Below, in pieces: positions 1-6,639 of a stretch of 8,346 bases of DNA. The DNA is taken from the NCBI GenBank assembly GCA_031403315.1, contig JANNTD010000174.1, forward strand, positions 1 to 8,346, in the 5' to 3' direction. The translations under genes were made by a program, and so were the position numbers. How positions within the stretch are numbered: position 1 is the first letter of the stretch; the number at the start of each line of letters is the position of its first letter. This DNA comes from DASYDU01 sp031403315. Its GTDB lineage: Bacteria; Planctomycetota; Planctomycetia; Pirellulales; Lacipirellulaceae. The notes under the pieces were generated by a model that was not told where the DNA came from, made no database searches, and saw only the letters and a program-made list of their open reading frames with translations.

Positions 1-2
1 CA

Positions 3-1232
3 CTCCACCCGCTAGGTCCCATCTCGTCGCGGCTCGAGTTGCCGCCGGACGTGCGCGTGCCGCTCGAGCACGACGTCGATCCGCCAGCGGGAAAAAATAA
101 ATCGTTGGCGATCGCCGATCCGGCGGCTGCAGTGCGTCAGGCCCTCGAATCGCCGCTCAAGTATCCGCCGTTTTCCGAGGGCGTCGTACCGGGAGACCAA
201 TTGGCAATCGCGCTCGACGAAGCGGTCCCCGACGCAGCGAACATCGTCCGCGGCGCGATCGCGGCGGCCGAGGCGGCGGGAATCGAACCCGGCGCAATCA
301 CAGTCGTTGCCTGCGATGAAGACTTTTGCAAAAACCTTCGCGAGGAATTCGGCACGGCAGTCCGCGTCGTGGTCCACGATCCGGAGGATCCCGAGAATCT
401 TGCCCTCCTCGGTCTCAATGAGAAGAACGAGCGGCTGCTGGTGAATCGCAGCATTTTCGAGGCCGACGTTGTGCTGCCGATCGGCTGCGCACGGCTGTCG
501 GGCGTCGCGGGTTGCGGCGTTTTCGAGAGCCTGTTCCCCCGTTTGAGCGACACCGAAACGATCGGCCGGCTGCGGACGCCTTCGCAATGGAGCTCGGCCA
601 CGCGAATCGCCAAGTCGCAGCGCAAGGCCGACGAAGCGGGTTGGCTGCTGGGTGTGGCGTTCGTGGTGCAGGTCGTGCCAGGGGTCGACGGGACGGTGGC
701 CGAGGTCGTGGCCGGCGATCCGCAGGCGGTCGCCGAACGCTGCCAACAGCTGTGCGAAGTCTTGTGGTCGTTCCGCGTTCCGCAGCGAGCGAGCCTGGTG
801 ATTGCCAACGTAACCGGCGGACCGCAGGAGCAGACCTGGGAAAACATCGGGCGTGCTCTCGCGGCGGTCGAGCCGCTGGTCGAGGAGGGTGGAGCGGTGG
901 CGATTTGCTCGGACCTCGCTGCCGGCCCGGGGCACGCACTCGGCCAATTGGTGGGCAGCTCCGATTTTGCCGACGTCGAACGAGACGTGCGGAACGATCA
1001 TTCGCCCGATAGCTGGCCGGCCTGGCAACTGGCGCGAGCTCTGCAACGCGGACCGGTGTACTTCCTGAGCCAGCTCGACGCCGACGAAGCAGAACAACTG
1101 GGCTTTGCCCCGATCGCGACTCTCGACGAGCTCGTCCGTCTCGCCAGCCGCCAGGAAAGCTGCATCGTGCTCGACGATTCGCAATACGTTGTGGCCACCG
1201 TATCCGATGAGACCGTGGAGGGCGAAACATGA
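3..1232 (+). CDS. LarA-like (lactate racemase domain, DUF2088) protein, 5' partial
   Basis: The protein has the layout of the LarA lactate racemase family but is probably not a standard racemase. The frame is open to the window edge, and the residues before the first possible start (TTG at 39, 397 codons to the stop) fit the family's N-terminal strand (LELPPDVRV). The true start is therefore likely upstream. Counting from that TTG, residues 26-110 match the N-terminal LarA domain (VPGDQLAIALD, then a helix and GAITVVACDED). Residues 130-180 match the LarA segment NR..EADVVLPIG...SG..G and residues 203-385 the C-terminal Rossmann-like half (AGDPQAVAERC; EEGGAVAIC). Where LarA enzymes have DD.TRP, GTHRP and a His...GGRK segment binding the nickel-pincer cofactor, this protein reads LDEAVPDA, ACDEDFC and ARLSGVAGCGVFES, with no matching His or Lys. 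The fold assignment is fairly firm. The function is unknown, possibly a non-racemase or scaffold role. Its stop overlaps the next start (ATGA), so the two genes are translationally coupled. Confidence 0.8.
   Translation, partial: LHPLGPISSRLELPPDVRVPLEHDVDPPAGKNKSLAIADPAAAVRQALESPLKYPPFSEGVVPGDQLAIALDEAVPDAANIVRGAIAAAEAAGIEPGAITVVACDEDFCKNLREEFGTAVRVVVHDPEDPENLALLGLNEKNERLLVNRSIFEADVVLPIGCARLSGVAGCGVFESLFPRLSDTETIGRLRTPSQWSSATRIAKSQRKADEAGWLLGVAFVVQVVPGVDGTVAEVVAGDPQAVAERCQQLCEVLWSFRVPQRASLVIANVTGGPQEQTWENIGRALAAVEPLVEEGGAVAICSDLAAGPGHALGQLVGSSDFADVERDVRNDHSPDSWPAWQLARALQRGPVYFLSQLDADEAEQLGFAPIATLDELVRLASRQESCIVLDDSQYVVATVSDETVEGET
1217..1222 (+). promoter_or_regulatory. Shine-Dalgarno for the ygfZ-like gene
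   Basis: GGAGGG lies inside the last codons of the LarA-like gene, six bases before the ATG at 1229. It favours that ATG over the adjacent in-frame ATG at 1232 and supports translational coupling through the ATGA overlap. Confidence 0.6.
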
Positions 1233-2155
1233 TGACGCCCGCAGCGACATTACCTCTCGAAGAATACCACGCCCTGCGGAGCGGCTTTGGCGTGGTGGAG
1301 CTCGCCAAATGGTCGAGCGTGACGTTCACCGGCGCCGAACGCCAGGTTTTTCTCAACAACTTTTGCACCAACGACGTGAAGCGGCTGCGGCCCGGTGAGC
1401 ATTGCGAGGCGTTCATCACCAACGTCAAAGGCAAAATTCTCGGCCACGGGCTGGTGCATTGCCGCGACGACGAGCTGGTGTTCATCACGGTTCCGGAGCA
1501 AGCGCCGAAGATCATCGAGCACTTGGATCGCTACATTATCCGCGAGGACGTGCAGCTGCGCGATACGACGGCCGAGCGAGTATTTCTGCTGATCGCCGGT
1601 GGCGAAGAGGCGGGAAAAGGGCTGACTCAAGAGCCTTGGATTCGCTGGCATCTCCTGCACGTTCCGTTTTGTGGACTGCTTGAAGCGAAGCCGGACATGT
1701 TGTCTCAAGTTCGACAGGAATTGAAAGCGGACGGGGCCATGCCCTGCAGCGGCGCGGCGTTTGATGCGCTGCGAATTGAGTCGGGCACACCGCTGATCGG
1801 CATCGATTTCGACGAGGAGAATTTGCCCCAGGAGGTCAGTCGCGATGAGTTGGCGATCAGTTTCACCAAGGGCTGCTACCTCGGCCAAGAGACCGTTGCT
1901 CGCATCGACGCGCTCGGACACGTCAACGAGCAGCTCGCCGGCGTGCGATTTGCAGGACCGAATTTGCCGAAAGCGAAAACGGAGCTTACCAGCGGCGGCA
2001 CGTTGGCCGGCCACGTCACTTCGGCCAGCTTCTCCCCGCAACTTGGCGGGCCTTTGGCGCTCGCCATGGTTCGCCGCCAATGGCTGGCCCCGGGAACGCG
2101 ACTGGAATCGGCCGCGGGGTCGTGCGAAGTGATCGAGCTACCGGTGCACCAATAG
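1229..2155 (+). CDS. ygfZ: YgfZ/GcvT-like folate-binding protein
   Basis: This 308-residue protein belongs to the YgfZ branch of the GcvT (glycine cleavage aminomethyltransferase) fold. Family members bind tetrahydrofolate and are needed to maintain or repair certain Fe-S enzymes, such as the tRNA thiomethylase MiaB. The diagnostic motif KGCYLGQE is at residues 214-221, and its cysteine (C216) is the family's conserved functional residue. Other landmarks are the N-terminal VVELAKWSSVTFTGAERQ with FCTNDV..L.PGEH (residues 22-58), NVKGKILGHG (65-74) and RIESGTPLIGIDFDEENLPQE (182-202), all typical of the family. A C-terminal barrel-like segment follows (GTLAGHVTS, LALAMVR). Length is normal. 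The start is the ATG that overlaps the upstream stop and has a good ribosome-binding site. It is the last gene of its operon and converges on the next minus-strand gene. The family call is secure. The exact client enzyme is unknown, and the LarA-like partner is a candidate associate by context only. Confidence 0.9.
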   Translation: MMTPAATLPLEEYHALRSGFGVVELAKWSSVTFTGAERQVFLNNFCTNDVKRLRPGEHCEAFITNVKGKILGHGLVHCRDDELVFITVPEQAPKIIEHLDRYIIREDVQLRDTTAERVFLLIAGGEEAGKGLTQEPWIRWHLLHVPFCGLLEAKPDMLSQVRQELKADGAMPCSGAAFDALRIESGTPLIGIDFDEENLPQEVSRDELAISFTKGCYLGQETVARIDALGHVNEQLAGVRFAGPNLPKAKTELTSGGTLAGHVTSASFSPQLGGPLALAMVRRQWLAPGTRLESAAGSCEVIELPVHQ

Positions 2156-2168
2156 CTTGCGGCGCTAT
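2152..2168. terminator. weak dyad between two convergent stop codons
   Basis: ATAGC (2152-2156) pairs with GCTAT (2164-2168) around a 7-base loop, and each arm contains one of the two convergent TAG stops. Only five pairs form and there is no T-tract, so a role as a bidirectional terminator is a guess. Confidence 0.2.
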
Positions 2169-2665
2169 CGGGCGTGGGGCGACATGGCAATCGTCACTTC
2201 ATGAGCACGATCCAACCAAGCGAGCGAGCGTCCCAGCACGTCGGCCTCCGCCGGCACTTGGCCCGCCGAGACCAGTTCATTTTGCCGGCATTGGTCTGCC
2301 AGCTTGCGCAGTCGCTCATGCATCGTGGTGAGAAACAACGCTTGTTCCGCGTCGGGGAGTGGACGACGAACCAGTTGCACTTCCTTTTCCTGTCGGACCC
2401 GCTCGAGCGAAACCAGCTTTCCACGCTCGGCCTTGTACAGCAGCCCGTCGCAATACGCTCGGCGGAGTTGGCCGCTCGTATTGAAGTGATAGGCCGCATC
2501 GCCGCCAAAATAGACGCTCATCGAGCCTGCGGCGCGGAAACCAATCACAATGTGCTCGCCGTTGTCGGCCTTAACCGGCACGAGCTCGATGCGTTCCACG
2601 AGCGCAGTCGCCTCGCGGAGCAAGTCTTCGCGGTCCGATTCCTCGCGCGCCATGCCCGTCAGCAT
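2165..2665 (-). CDS. conserved-looking small protein of unknown function
   Basis: I do not recognise a named family. From the ATG at 2665 the product is 166 residues, with no signal peptide or membrane segment, so it is probably cytoplasmic. It starts with a charged helix (DREDLLREATALVERIEL). A compact strand-rich core follows (GEHIVIGFRA, SVYFGGDAAYHFNTSG, LRRAYCDGLLYKAE) whose aromatic and glycine pattern looks like a real domain. The protein ends with a charged helical stretch (LTTMHERLRKLADQC). Start choice is uncertain: TTG at 2689 gives 174 residues with a weak GGAG nearby, and ATG at 2653 gives MAREES and leaves out a less protein-like lead. It lies 62 bases after the stop of the HD-GYP gene on the same strand (38 if TTG is used), so co-transcription is likely. 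A link to cyclic-di-GMP signalling is only suggested by position. Confidence 0.75.
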   Translation of the reverse strand: MLTGMAREESDREDLLREATALVERIELVPVKADNGEHIVIGFRAAGSMSVYFGGDAAYHFNTSGQLRRAYCDGLLYKAERGKLVSLERVRQEKEVQLVRRPLPDAEQALFLTTMHERLRKLADQCRQNELVSAGQVPAEADVLGRSLAWLDRAHEVTIAMSPHAR

Positions 2666-2727
2666 ATCCGGGCGCGCTCGCTCAACCAAGCTCCGACACC
2701 TTCGTCGCCGATTGCATCAACGATTGG

Positions 2728-4491
2728 CTAGCGCTGCATTTTGACGGTGGGCCGATTCGATTCGTCCCAGCGCCCGACTTCCAAATCGAGCGGCTCGCGC
2801 TCCGAACCGCCGATTTTGCGAATCTCGTCGCGAACTTGGAACGCGGCATCAATCACCTGAGCGTCCCACTGCCGCCCGGCACCCTCGCGCAGAATCTTGT
2901 CCAGTTTTTCGTCCGGAATGCCATGGCGATAAGGCCGGTCGCTCGACATGGCGTCGATCGAGTCGGCCACGGCCACGATTCGCGCAAGCTTCGGGCATTC
3001 CTCGGCCTTGAGGCCGTCGGGGTAGCCGCCGCCGTCCCAAGCCTCGTGGTGGTGGAGCACGACTGGCAGCACTTTGTCGAGCTGCTTTACGCCGTCGAGA
3101 ATCTTGCAGCCCAGCCGCGGATGAGTCTTGATGTGTTCGAGTTCGGCCTCCGTGAGCGCGCCCGGCTTGCGGAGCACGTTGTCGTCGATGCCGATCTTGC
3201 CGATGTCGTGCAACAGGCCGGAAAGATAGATCGTGTCCAGCTCGTCTTCGGTGCAGCCGATGCGGCGTGCCAGGCACACCGAAAGGCGGGCCACGCGGTC
3301 GCTGTGACCACAGGTGTAGGGGTCCTTGGCGTCGATGGCCGAAGTGAGCGCCCGCACGACGCTGGCAAAAAAGTCGGCCTGCTCTTGGTAGAGTGAGATG
3401 TTCCCGCCGTGGATGCCGAGGATCGTGGCCACGCTCGAAAGCAGACTGGCCTCGACGGTGCCAAATTCGACTTCGCTATTGGTGACGTCTCCCGCGCCCG
3501 TGTGGTTCAGTGCCAGTAGCCAGCCGAACAGATGATCGCCCTCGCGGATTGGCACGGAGATCAACTCGCGGACGTCGGGATAGAACCATGTCGGGGAACT
3601 TGTCGCCGAGCGGTTCAAGACGAGCGGTTCCGTGGCGACGTGCGGGCCCAGCCGTTCCATGAAACGATCGAGTTCGGCCGCGTCGAGCGGACAGTCGCCG
3701 TGATTGATCAGCATCGGGCCTTGTTCGGCGTCGTCGCCCATCGCCATCCGATCGTGGACGTCGACGACCGAGTTCAGCTTGATGGCCACGCAATTGGCCG
3801 GGATCACGTCAGAGAGCCAGCGTACCGACAACTCGCACAACTTCACCACGCTCTTCGAGAGCGACAGGTGCTCCGTGAGCCGGTGCAGCAGCGTGATCTC
3901 TTCAAAAGTATTGAGCAAGTGGGACGAGATCTCGGCCACTTGCCGCTTGAGCTGCGTGGCGTGTTGCTGAGAGGCCGATTTCTCGACCAGCAACTGACAC
4001 ATTTGCAGCGCGGCCTGCGGATGCCATGGCACGCGCGACTGGGCCCAACGGAACAGCTGCGCCGAAGGCACGCCAAACGCGGTAGCCGCCGCCGCAACTT
4101 GCGATTCCGAGTGGATAGCGTCCGTGACAAACATCACAACCGCCGCCAGCGGCGGGTCCAACGGGTCGACCGGCAGCGGAATCGCCAGCATCAACAGCGG
4201 CGAAACTTCGTCGACGATTTCCGGTCGACCACGCCGCGCGATCTCCTCGAGCACAGCCAGCCTGGAAGCGCAGTCGCAAACCAACTCGTCGGCGGTCTGT
4301 TGCAAGACGTCGCCCGACGCGGGGGCGAGCACGGTGAACGATTGATCGAGCGCGCGTTCAAACGCGGCCACCGCCCGTTGGGTCTCTGCGCGCATCAACC
4401 GTGGATGGCTGGTGTCGCTGTGCGGACGCGGGCCGGTGGCGATGGCAGAGTGAGCGACGGCAAGTTCTTGTGCTTGATAGGTGGTGGCCAC
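2728..4491 (-). CDS. GAF and HD-GYP domain protein, probable cyclic-di-GMP phosphodiesterase
   Basis: HD-GYP proteins hydrolyse cyclic di-GMP (or related cyclic dinucleotides) at a metal centre. From the GTG at 4491 the product is about 587 residues. A poorly conserved N-terminal sensor-like region (about 45-160) is followed by a Lys/Gln/Glu-rich helix that may form a coiled-coil linker (about 165-210, ending NTFEEITLLHRLTEHL). A GAF-type domain follows (about 215-360), then the HD-GYP domain to near the end. Metal and signature residues are intact: CGHSDRVA, LLHDIGKIGI, KTHPRLG, HHHEAWDGGGYPDGL and VADSIDAMSSDRPYR. An active phosphodiesterase is therefore likely. There is no receiver domain or transmembrane segment, so it is probably a cytosolic sensor responding to a small ligand through GAF. 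The frame is open to a TTG at 4569, but that adds 26 Cys/Arg-rich residues of poor quality. GTG 4491 has a GGAG ten bases upstream. ATG 4395 has none. Confidence 0.88.
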   Translation of the reverse strand: MATTYQAQELAVAHSAIATGPRPHSDTSHPRLMRAETQRAVAAFERALDQSFTVLAPASGDVLQQTADELVCDCASRLAVLEEIARRGRPEIVDEVSPLLMLAIPLPVDPLDPPLAAVVMFVTDAIHSESQVAAAATAFGVPSAQLFRWAQSRVPWHPQAALQMCQLLVEKSASQQHATQLKRQVAEISSHLLNTFEEITLLHRLTEHLSLSKSVVKLCELSVRWLSDVIPANCVAIKLNSVVDVHDRMAMGDDAEQGPMLINHGDCPLDAAELDRFMERLGPHVATEPLVLNRSATSSPTWFYPDVRELISVPIREGDHLFGWLLALNHTGAGDVTNSEVEFGTVEASLLSSVATILGIHGGNISLYQEQADFFASVVRALTSAIDAKDPYTCGHSDRVARLSVCLARRIGCTEDELDTIYLSGLLHDIGKIGIDDNVLRKPGALTEAELEHIKTHPRLGCKILDGVKQLDKVLPVVLHHHEAWDGGGYPDGLKAEECPKLARIVAVADSIDAMSSDRPYRHGIPDEKLDKILREGAGRQWDAQVIDAAFQVRDEIRKIGGSEREPLDLEVGRWDESNRPTVKMQR

Positions 4492-4501
4492 GTCGTAACG
4501 T

Positions 4502-4505
4502 CTCC
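4502..4505 (-). promoter_or_regulatory. Shine-Dalgarno supporting the GTG start of the HD-GYP gene
   Basis: On the minus strand GGAG stands ten bases before the GTG at 4491. It is the only reasonable ribosome-binding site among the candidate starts at 4569 (TTG), 4491 (GTG) and 4395 (ATG), so it decides the start used here. Confidence 0.45.
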
Positions 4506-4598
4506 ACACGGTTTGATTGAGGCAAAAACGCCGGCAGCGGCACCCGCTCCGCGTGGATCGCACGGGCAAAGAAACGGCACCTCCGGCTTCGTAACAAG

Positions 4599-4616
4599 CA
4601 TACGCCGCAGCGTATG
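4599..4616. repeat. perfect 7-bp hairpin with CGCA loop
   Basis: CATACGC (4599-4605) and GCGTATG (4610-4616) are exact inverse complements around a 4-base loop. It lies in the spacer after the M50 protease gene and before the HD-GYP start, both on the minus strand. There is no T-tract, so it is not a classic intrinsic terminator. It may be an operator, an RNA-stability hairpin or a dispersed palindromic repeat. Confidence 0.6.
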
Positions 4617-4619
4617 GCC

Positions 4620-4638
4620 GGGTACAACCCGCCTACCC
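4620..4638. repeat. second hairpin, GGGTA/TACCC
   Basis: GGGTA (4620-4624) pairs with TACCC (4634-4638) around a 9-base loop, three bases from the neighbouring CATACGC hairpin. Together they make a 40-base structured block in a spacer otherwise without recognisable features. Confidence 0.45.
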
Positions 4639-4746
4639 TCACGGCCCAATCGCCACTGCGGCTTGTAGCGGTCGTGCGGCAGGGAACGATTTCGCCGGGA
4701 CGGTCGGCACAACATGGCGTGGTCGGTGGGCGCGCTGGCTGCCCGC

Positions 4747-5799
4747 TCAGCCGCCGTCGTCGAGATGGAGCCGCTGCTTGTAGCGCTCGCTGGCCCGCTG
4801 GAGGATTTCGATTTCCTCGCCGGAAAGTTGGCTGAGGCTCGAATCGTGGAGCCTGGCCAGAATGTCGTCGACGCGGGCATCCTCGTACGCTTCCTGGGCC
4901 TGGCGGCGCTGTTCGCGCGGCTCGCCCTGACGGCGCTGATGCTCCACCAACACCGCACCTTCCTCGTCGTCTTCGAGTTCCACCGGCTCGAGCAGGTCGA
5001 CGCCGTCGCTGCGGACGCGATAGCCGCTCATGTCGTCGAACAAATCTTCGCTCCAGTCGCTCACCAGATCCTGCCGTGCGCTGAAGAACACAAAGATGCC
5101 CAACAAAATCAGCGGCAATTTCACAGAGGCGAACCGGTTCAGCTCCGGTTCACCAAATTGCAGCAAAGCCGCGGCGGCGATCAACACACCGACCACCATT
5201 CCCGCCCGGCCGGTAACAACGCGGGCCGTCCGTCGGCCAAGTGCCGGCCAGAGCATCGCTCGGAAGATCGGTCCGCCGTCGAACGGATACGCCGGCAACA
5301 GGTTCAGCAGCATCAGCATCCAATTGAGCCACAGCGTCAACTTGCCGACCAACAGCCAGGTGTTGGTGCTGCTGTCGTCGTAGAGACTGAGGTTGAGCGG
5401 ACGAAGCAAAGCCAGGATGTCGGTATTTCCCTCCAGCGCCAGCCCAACCGCCGCGCCCACCACCAGGCTCAGATGTACGATCGGCCCCGCCAGGGCAACG
5501 AATAGTTGCACTTCCGGCTCATCGGGCACACGCGGCGAAACCAGCCCGCCGACCGGCCCCAGAATCACGGTGTCGACTTTGCCGCCGACGCGAATCGCTG
5601 CCATGGCGTGGGCCGCTTCATGGAGCGCCAGGCTGACCATCGCCACCGCGAGCGTCAGAAACGCCGGCCAATACATGTCCACTGGCATATACGCCAGCGA
5701 CACGACCGCGAACAGCAAGAAAAAGATGTGGACCCGGACATGGATCCCGGCCCAACGACCCAGGCTCAAGCTCCAGCGCTGGACACTGCAACCACGCAT
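4747..5799 (-). CDS. M50 (site-2-protease family) membrane metallopeptidase with rhomboid-type C-terminal tail
   Basis: This 350-residue integral membrane zinc protease is of the type that cuts substrates within the membrane in regulated proteolysis. Zinc-binding HEAAH sits at residues 60-64 in a hydrophobic helix. The second zinc motif NLLPAYPFDGG is at 166-176 with its aspartate at D174, so the active site is complete. Hydrophobic segments lie near residues 22-40, 45-66, 97-121, 149-170, 200-214 and 226-240. No PDZ or CBS domain is present. After the membrane part comes an acidic linker (LEPVELEDDEEG), a Gln/Arg/Glu-rich helix and a final module (about 307-345: VDDILARLHDSSLSQLSGEEIEIL broken as VDDILARL, LSQLSGEE, LQRASERY). 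That module resembles the short DUF6576-type tail often found at the end of rhomboid proteases. The ATG at 5799 is followed by a sensible N-terminus (WSLSLGRWAGIHVRVH), though its ribosome-binding site is weak. The gene is divergent from the Nudix gene. Substrate unknown. Confidence 0.9.
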   Translation of the reverse strand: MRGCSVQRWSLSLGRWAGIHVRVHIFFLLFAVVSLAYMPVDMYWPAFLTLAVAMVSLALHEAAHAMAAIRVGGKVDTVILGPVGGLVSPRVPDEPEVQLFVALAGPIVHLSLVVGAAVGLALEGNTDILALLRPLNLSLYDDSSTNTWLLVGKLTLWLNWMLMLLNLLPAYPFDGGPIFRAMLWPALGRRTARVVTGRAGMVVGVLIAAAALLQFGEPELNRFASVKLPLILLGIFVFFSARQDLVSDWSEDLFDDMSGYRVRSDGVDLLEPVELEDDEEGAVLVEHQRRQGEPREQRRQAQEAYEDARVDDILARLHDSSLSQLSGEEIEILQRASERYKQRLHLDDGG

Positions 5800-5838
5800 A
5801 GCACGTCTCGGCTCGAACTACACCATCGTTTGGAAGTT

Positions 5839-5864
5839 GAATCAGCTCGGAATTAGAATCAGCT
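5839..5864. repeat. 9-bp direct repeat GAATCAGCT in a divergent promoter region
   Basis: GAATCAGCT occurs at 5839-5847 and again at 5856-5864 (17-base period) in the spacer between the divergent M50 and Nudix genes. It is 40-65 bases upstream of the M50 ATG, in the most AT-rich part of the spacer. Paired sites in such a place could be an operator, but no regulator is identified. Confidence 0.4.
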
Positions 5865-6018
5865 TCGTAGAGAAAATTGCCGCGCGATCGGCGGGAATCA
5901 ACGGCTTGCGCTCACCACCGCGTCGACATCACGGCCAGCACACTGTATCCTACCAGCCCGGCGAAAGTTGGGCAAATGTTAAGCTTTGTTCCGCTGAACC
6001 GTAACGATTGAATGGGTC

Positions 6019-6024
6019 AGGAGG
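6019..6024 (+). promoter_or_regulatory. consensus Shine-Dalgarno for the Nudix gene
   Basis: AGGAGG ends eight bases before the ATG at 6033, a near-ideal site that fixes this start and suggests efficient translation. It is the strongest ribosome-binding site in the window. I could not identify a convincing -35/-10 pair in the 233-base spacer upstream. Confidence 0.8.
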
Positions 6025-6032
6025 GGTGAGCG

Positions 6033-6569
6033 ATGGCCGACAAAATTGAAACCTTGCTCGAAACCACTCGATTCCAAATCGTCAAACAGACGGTCACGCG
6101 GCCCGACGGGCGGACTGCCAGCGTTTCCTATGTCGTCCATCCCGGCTCCGTGGCGATCTTGCCGCTCATCGACAACGACCACCTCTGCTTAATACGAAGC
6201 CGGCGGCTGACGGTTGGCCAAACTCTCATTGAAGTTCCGGCCGGAACCCGCGAACCGGGCGAGCCCCCGCTGGAAACTGCCCGCCGCGAACTGGAGGAAG
6301 AGACCGGCTACCGAGCGGCGGAATGGGAAGAATTGGTCCAATTCTACGCTTCGCCCGGAATCCTCAGCGAGCGTATGCACATCTTCGTCGCCCGCGGCCT
6401 GACGCCCGGCAATCCCCGCCGCGAAGCCAACGAGGAGATCGAAAACCTCGTGCTGTCATGGGACGAAGCCCTCGCCATGCTCGACCGGGGCGAGATAGTG
6501 GACGGCAAGACGATCATCGCACTGTTGGGCTTCGAACGTAAGCGACAAGTGCAGCAAACCACGCGCTAG
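6033..6569 (+). CDS. Nudix hydrolase, ADP-ribose pyrophosphatase type
   Basis: This 178-residue cytosolic enzyme is predicted to hydrolyse a nucleoside diphosphate linked to another group, most likely ADP-ribose or an ADP/GDP-sugar, in a Mg-dependent reaction. The Nudix box is perfect, with the glycine at 71, glutamate at 77 and REL.EE.GY at 85-93, preceded by EVPAG (67-71) as in NudF-type enzymes. A proline in YASPG (105-109), about 15 residues after the box, matches the position used to recognise ADP-ribose pyrophosphatases. The N-terminal strands (FQIVKQTVTRPDG, YVVHPGSVAILPL) and the EEIENLVLSWDEAL segment (134-147) complete the usual architecture and length. It appears to be a single-gene unit, since its neighbours on both sides are on the opposite strand. 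The substrate is inferred and GDP-mannose-type activity is possible. Confidence 0.9.
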   Translation: MADKIETLLETTRFQIVKQTVTRPDGRTASVSYVVHPGSVAILPLIDNDHLCLIRSRRLTVGQTLIEVPAGTREPGEPPLETARRELEEETGYRAAEWEELVQFYASPGILSERMHIFVARGLTPGNPRREANEEIENLVLSWDEALAMLDRGEIVDGKTIIALLGFERKRQVQQTTR

Positions 6570-6577
6570 TCCTACCT

Positions 6578-6587
6578 GCCTGCAGGC
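6578..6587. repeat. 10-bp perfect palindrome GCCTGCAGGC
   Basis: A self-complementary decamer lies nine bases after the Nudix stop in the convergent spacer with glmS. It lacks a loop and a T-tract, so it cannot be called a terminator. It may be chance in GC-rich DNA. Confidence 0.35.
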
Positions 6588-6639
6588 GAGTTGCTCGTGG
6601 GTGGCAGCGATTTCCTATGGCGTCGGCATGGCGATCAAG

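Noticed and set aside
12..1250. A 412-codon open frame on the minus strand opposite the LarA-like gene
   Set aside because: It is rich in Arg, His and Asp with no domain pattern, and mirrors the codon bias of the well-supported plus-strand gene. It is a GC-driven shadow.
3532..4668. A 378-codon open frame opposite the HD-GYP gene
   Set aside because: Low-complexity Arg/Gln/His-rich product without motifs. The opposite strand encodes intact HD-GYP motifs.
4714..5505. A 263-codon open frame opposite the M50 protease gene
   Set aside because: Gln/His/Arg-rich translation with no recognisable domain. The protease frame has intact HEAAH and PFDGG motifs and membrane helices.
5800..6032. Sigma-70-like promoters in the divergent spacer
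   Set aside because: Some partial matches (for example TAATTC on the minus strand) have poor -35 partners or 15-16-base spacing. None was convincing enough to list.
6578..6587. Palindrome after the Nudix stop as an intrinsic terminator
   Set aside because: There is no loop and no T-tract. A loopless decamer cannot form a stable terminator hairpin in one strand.
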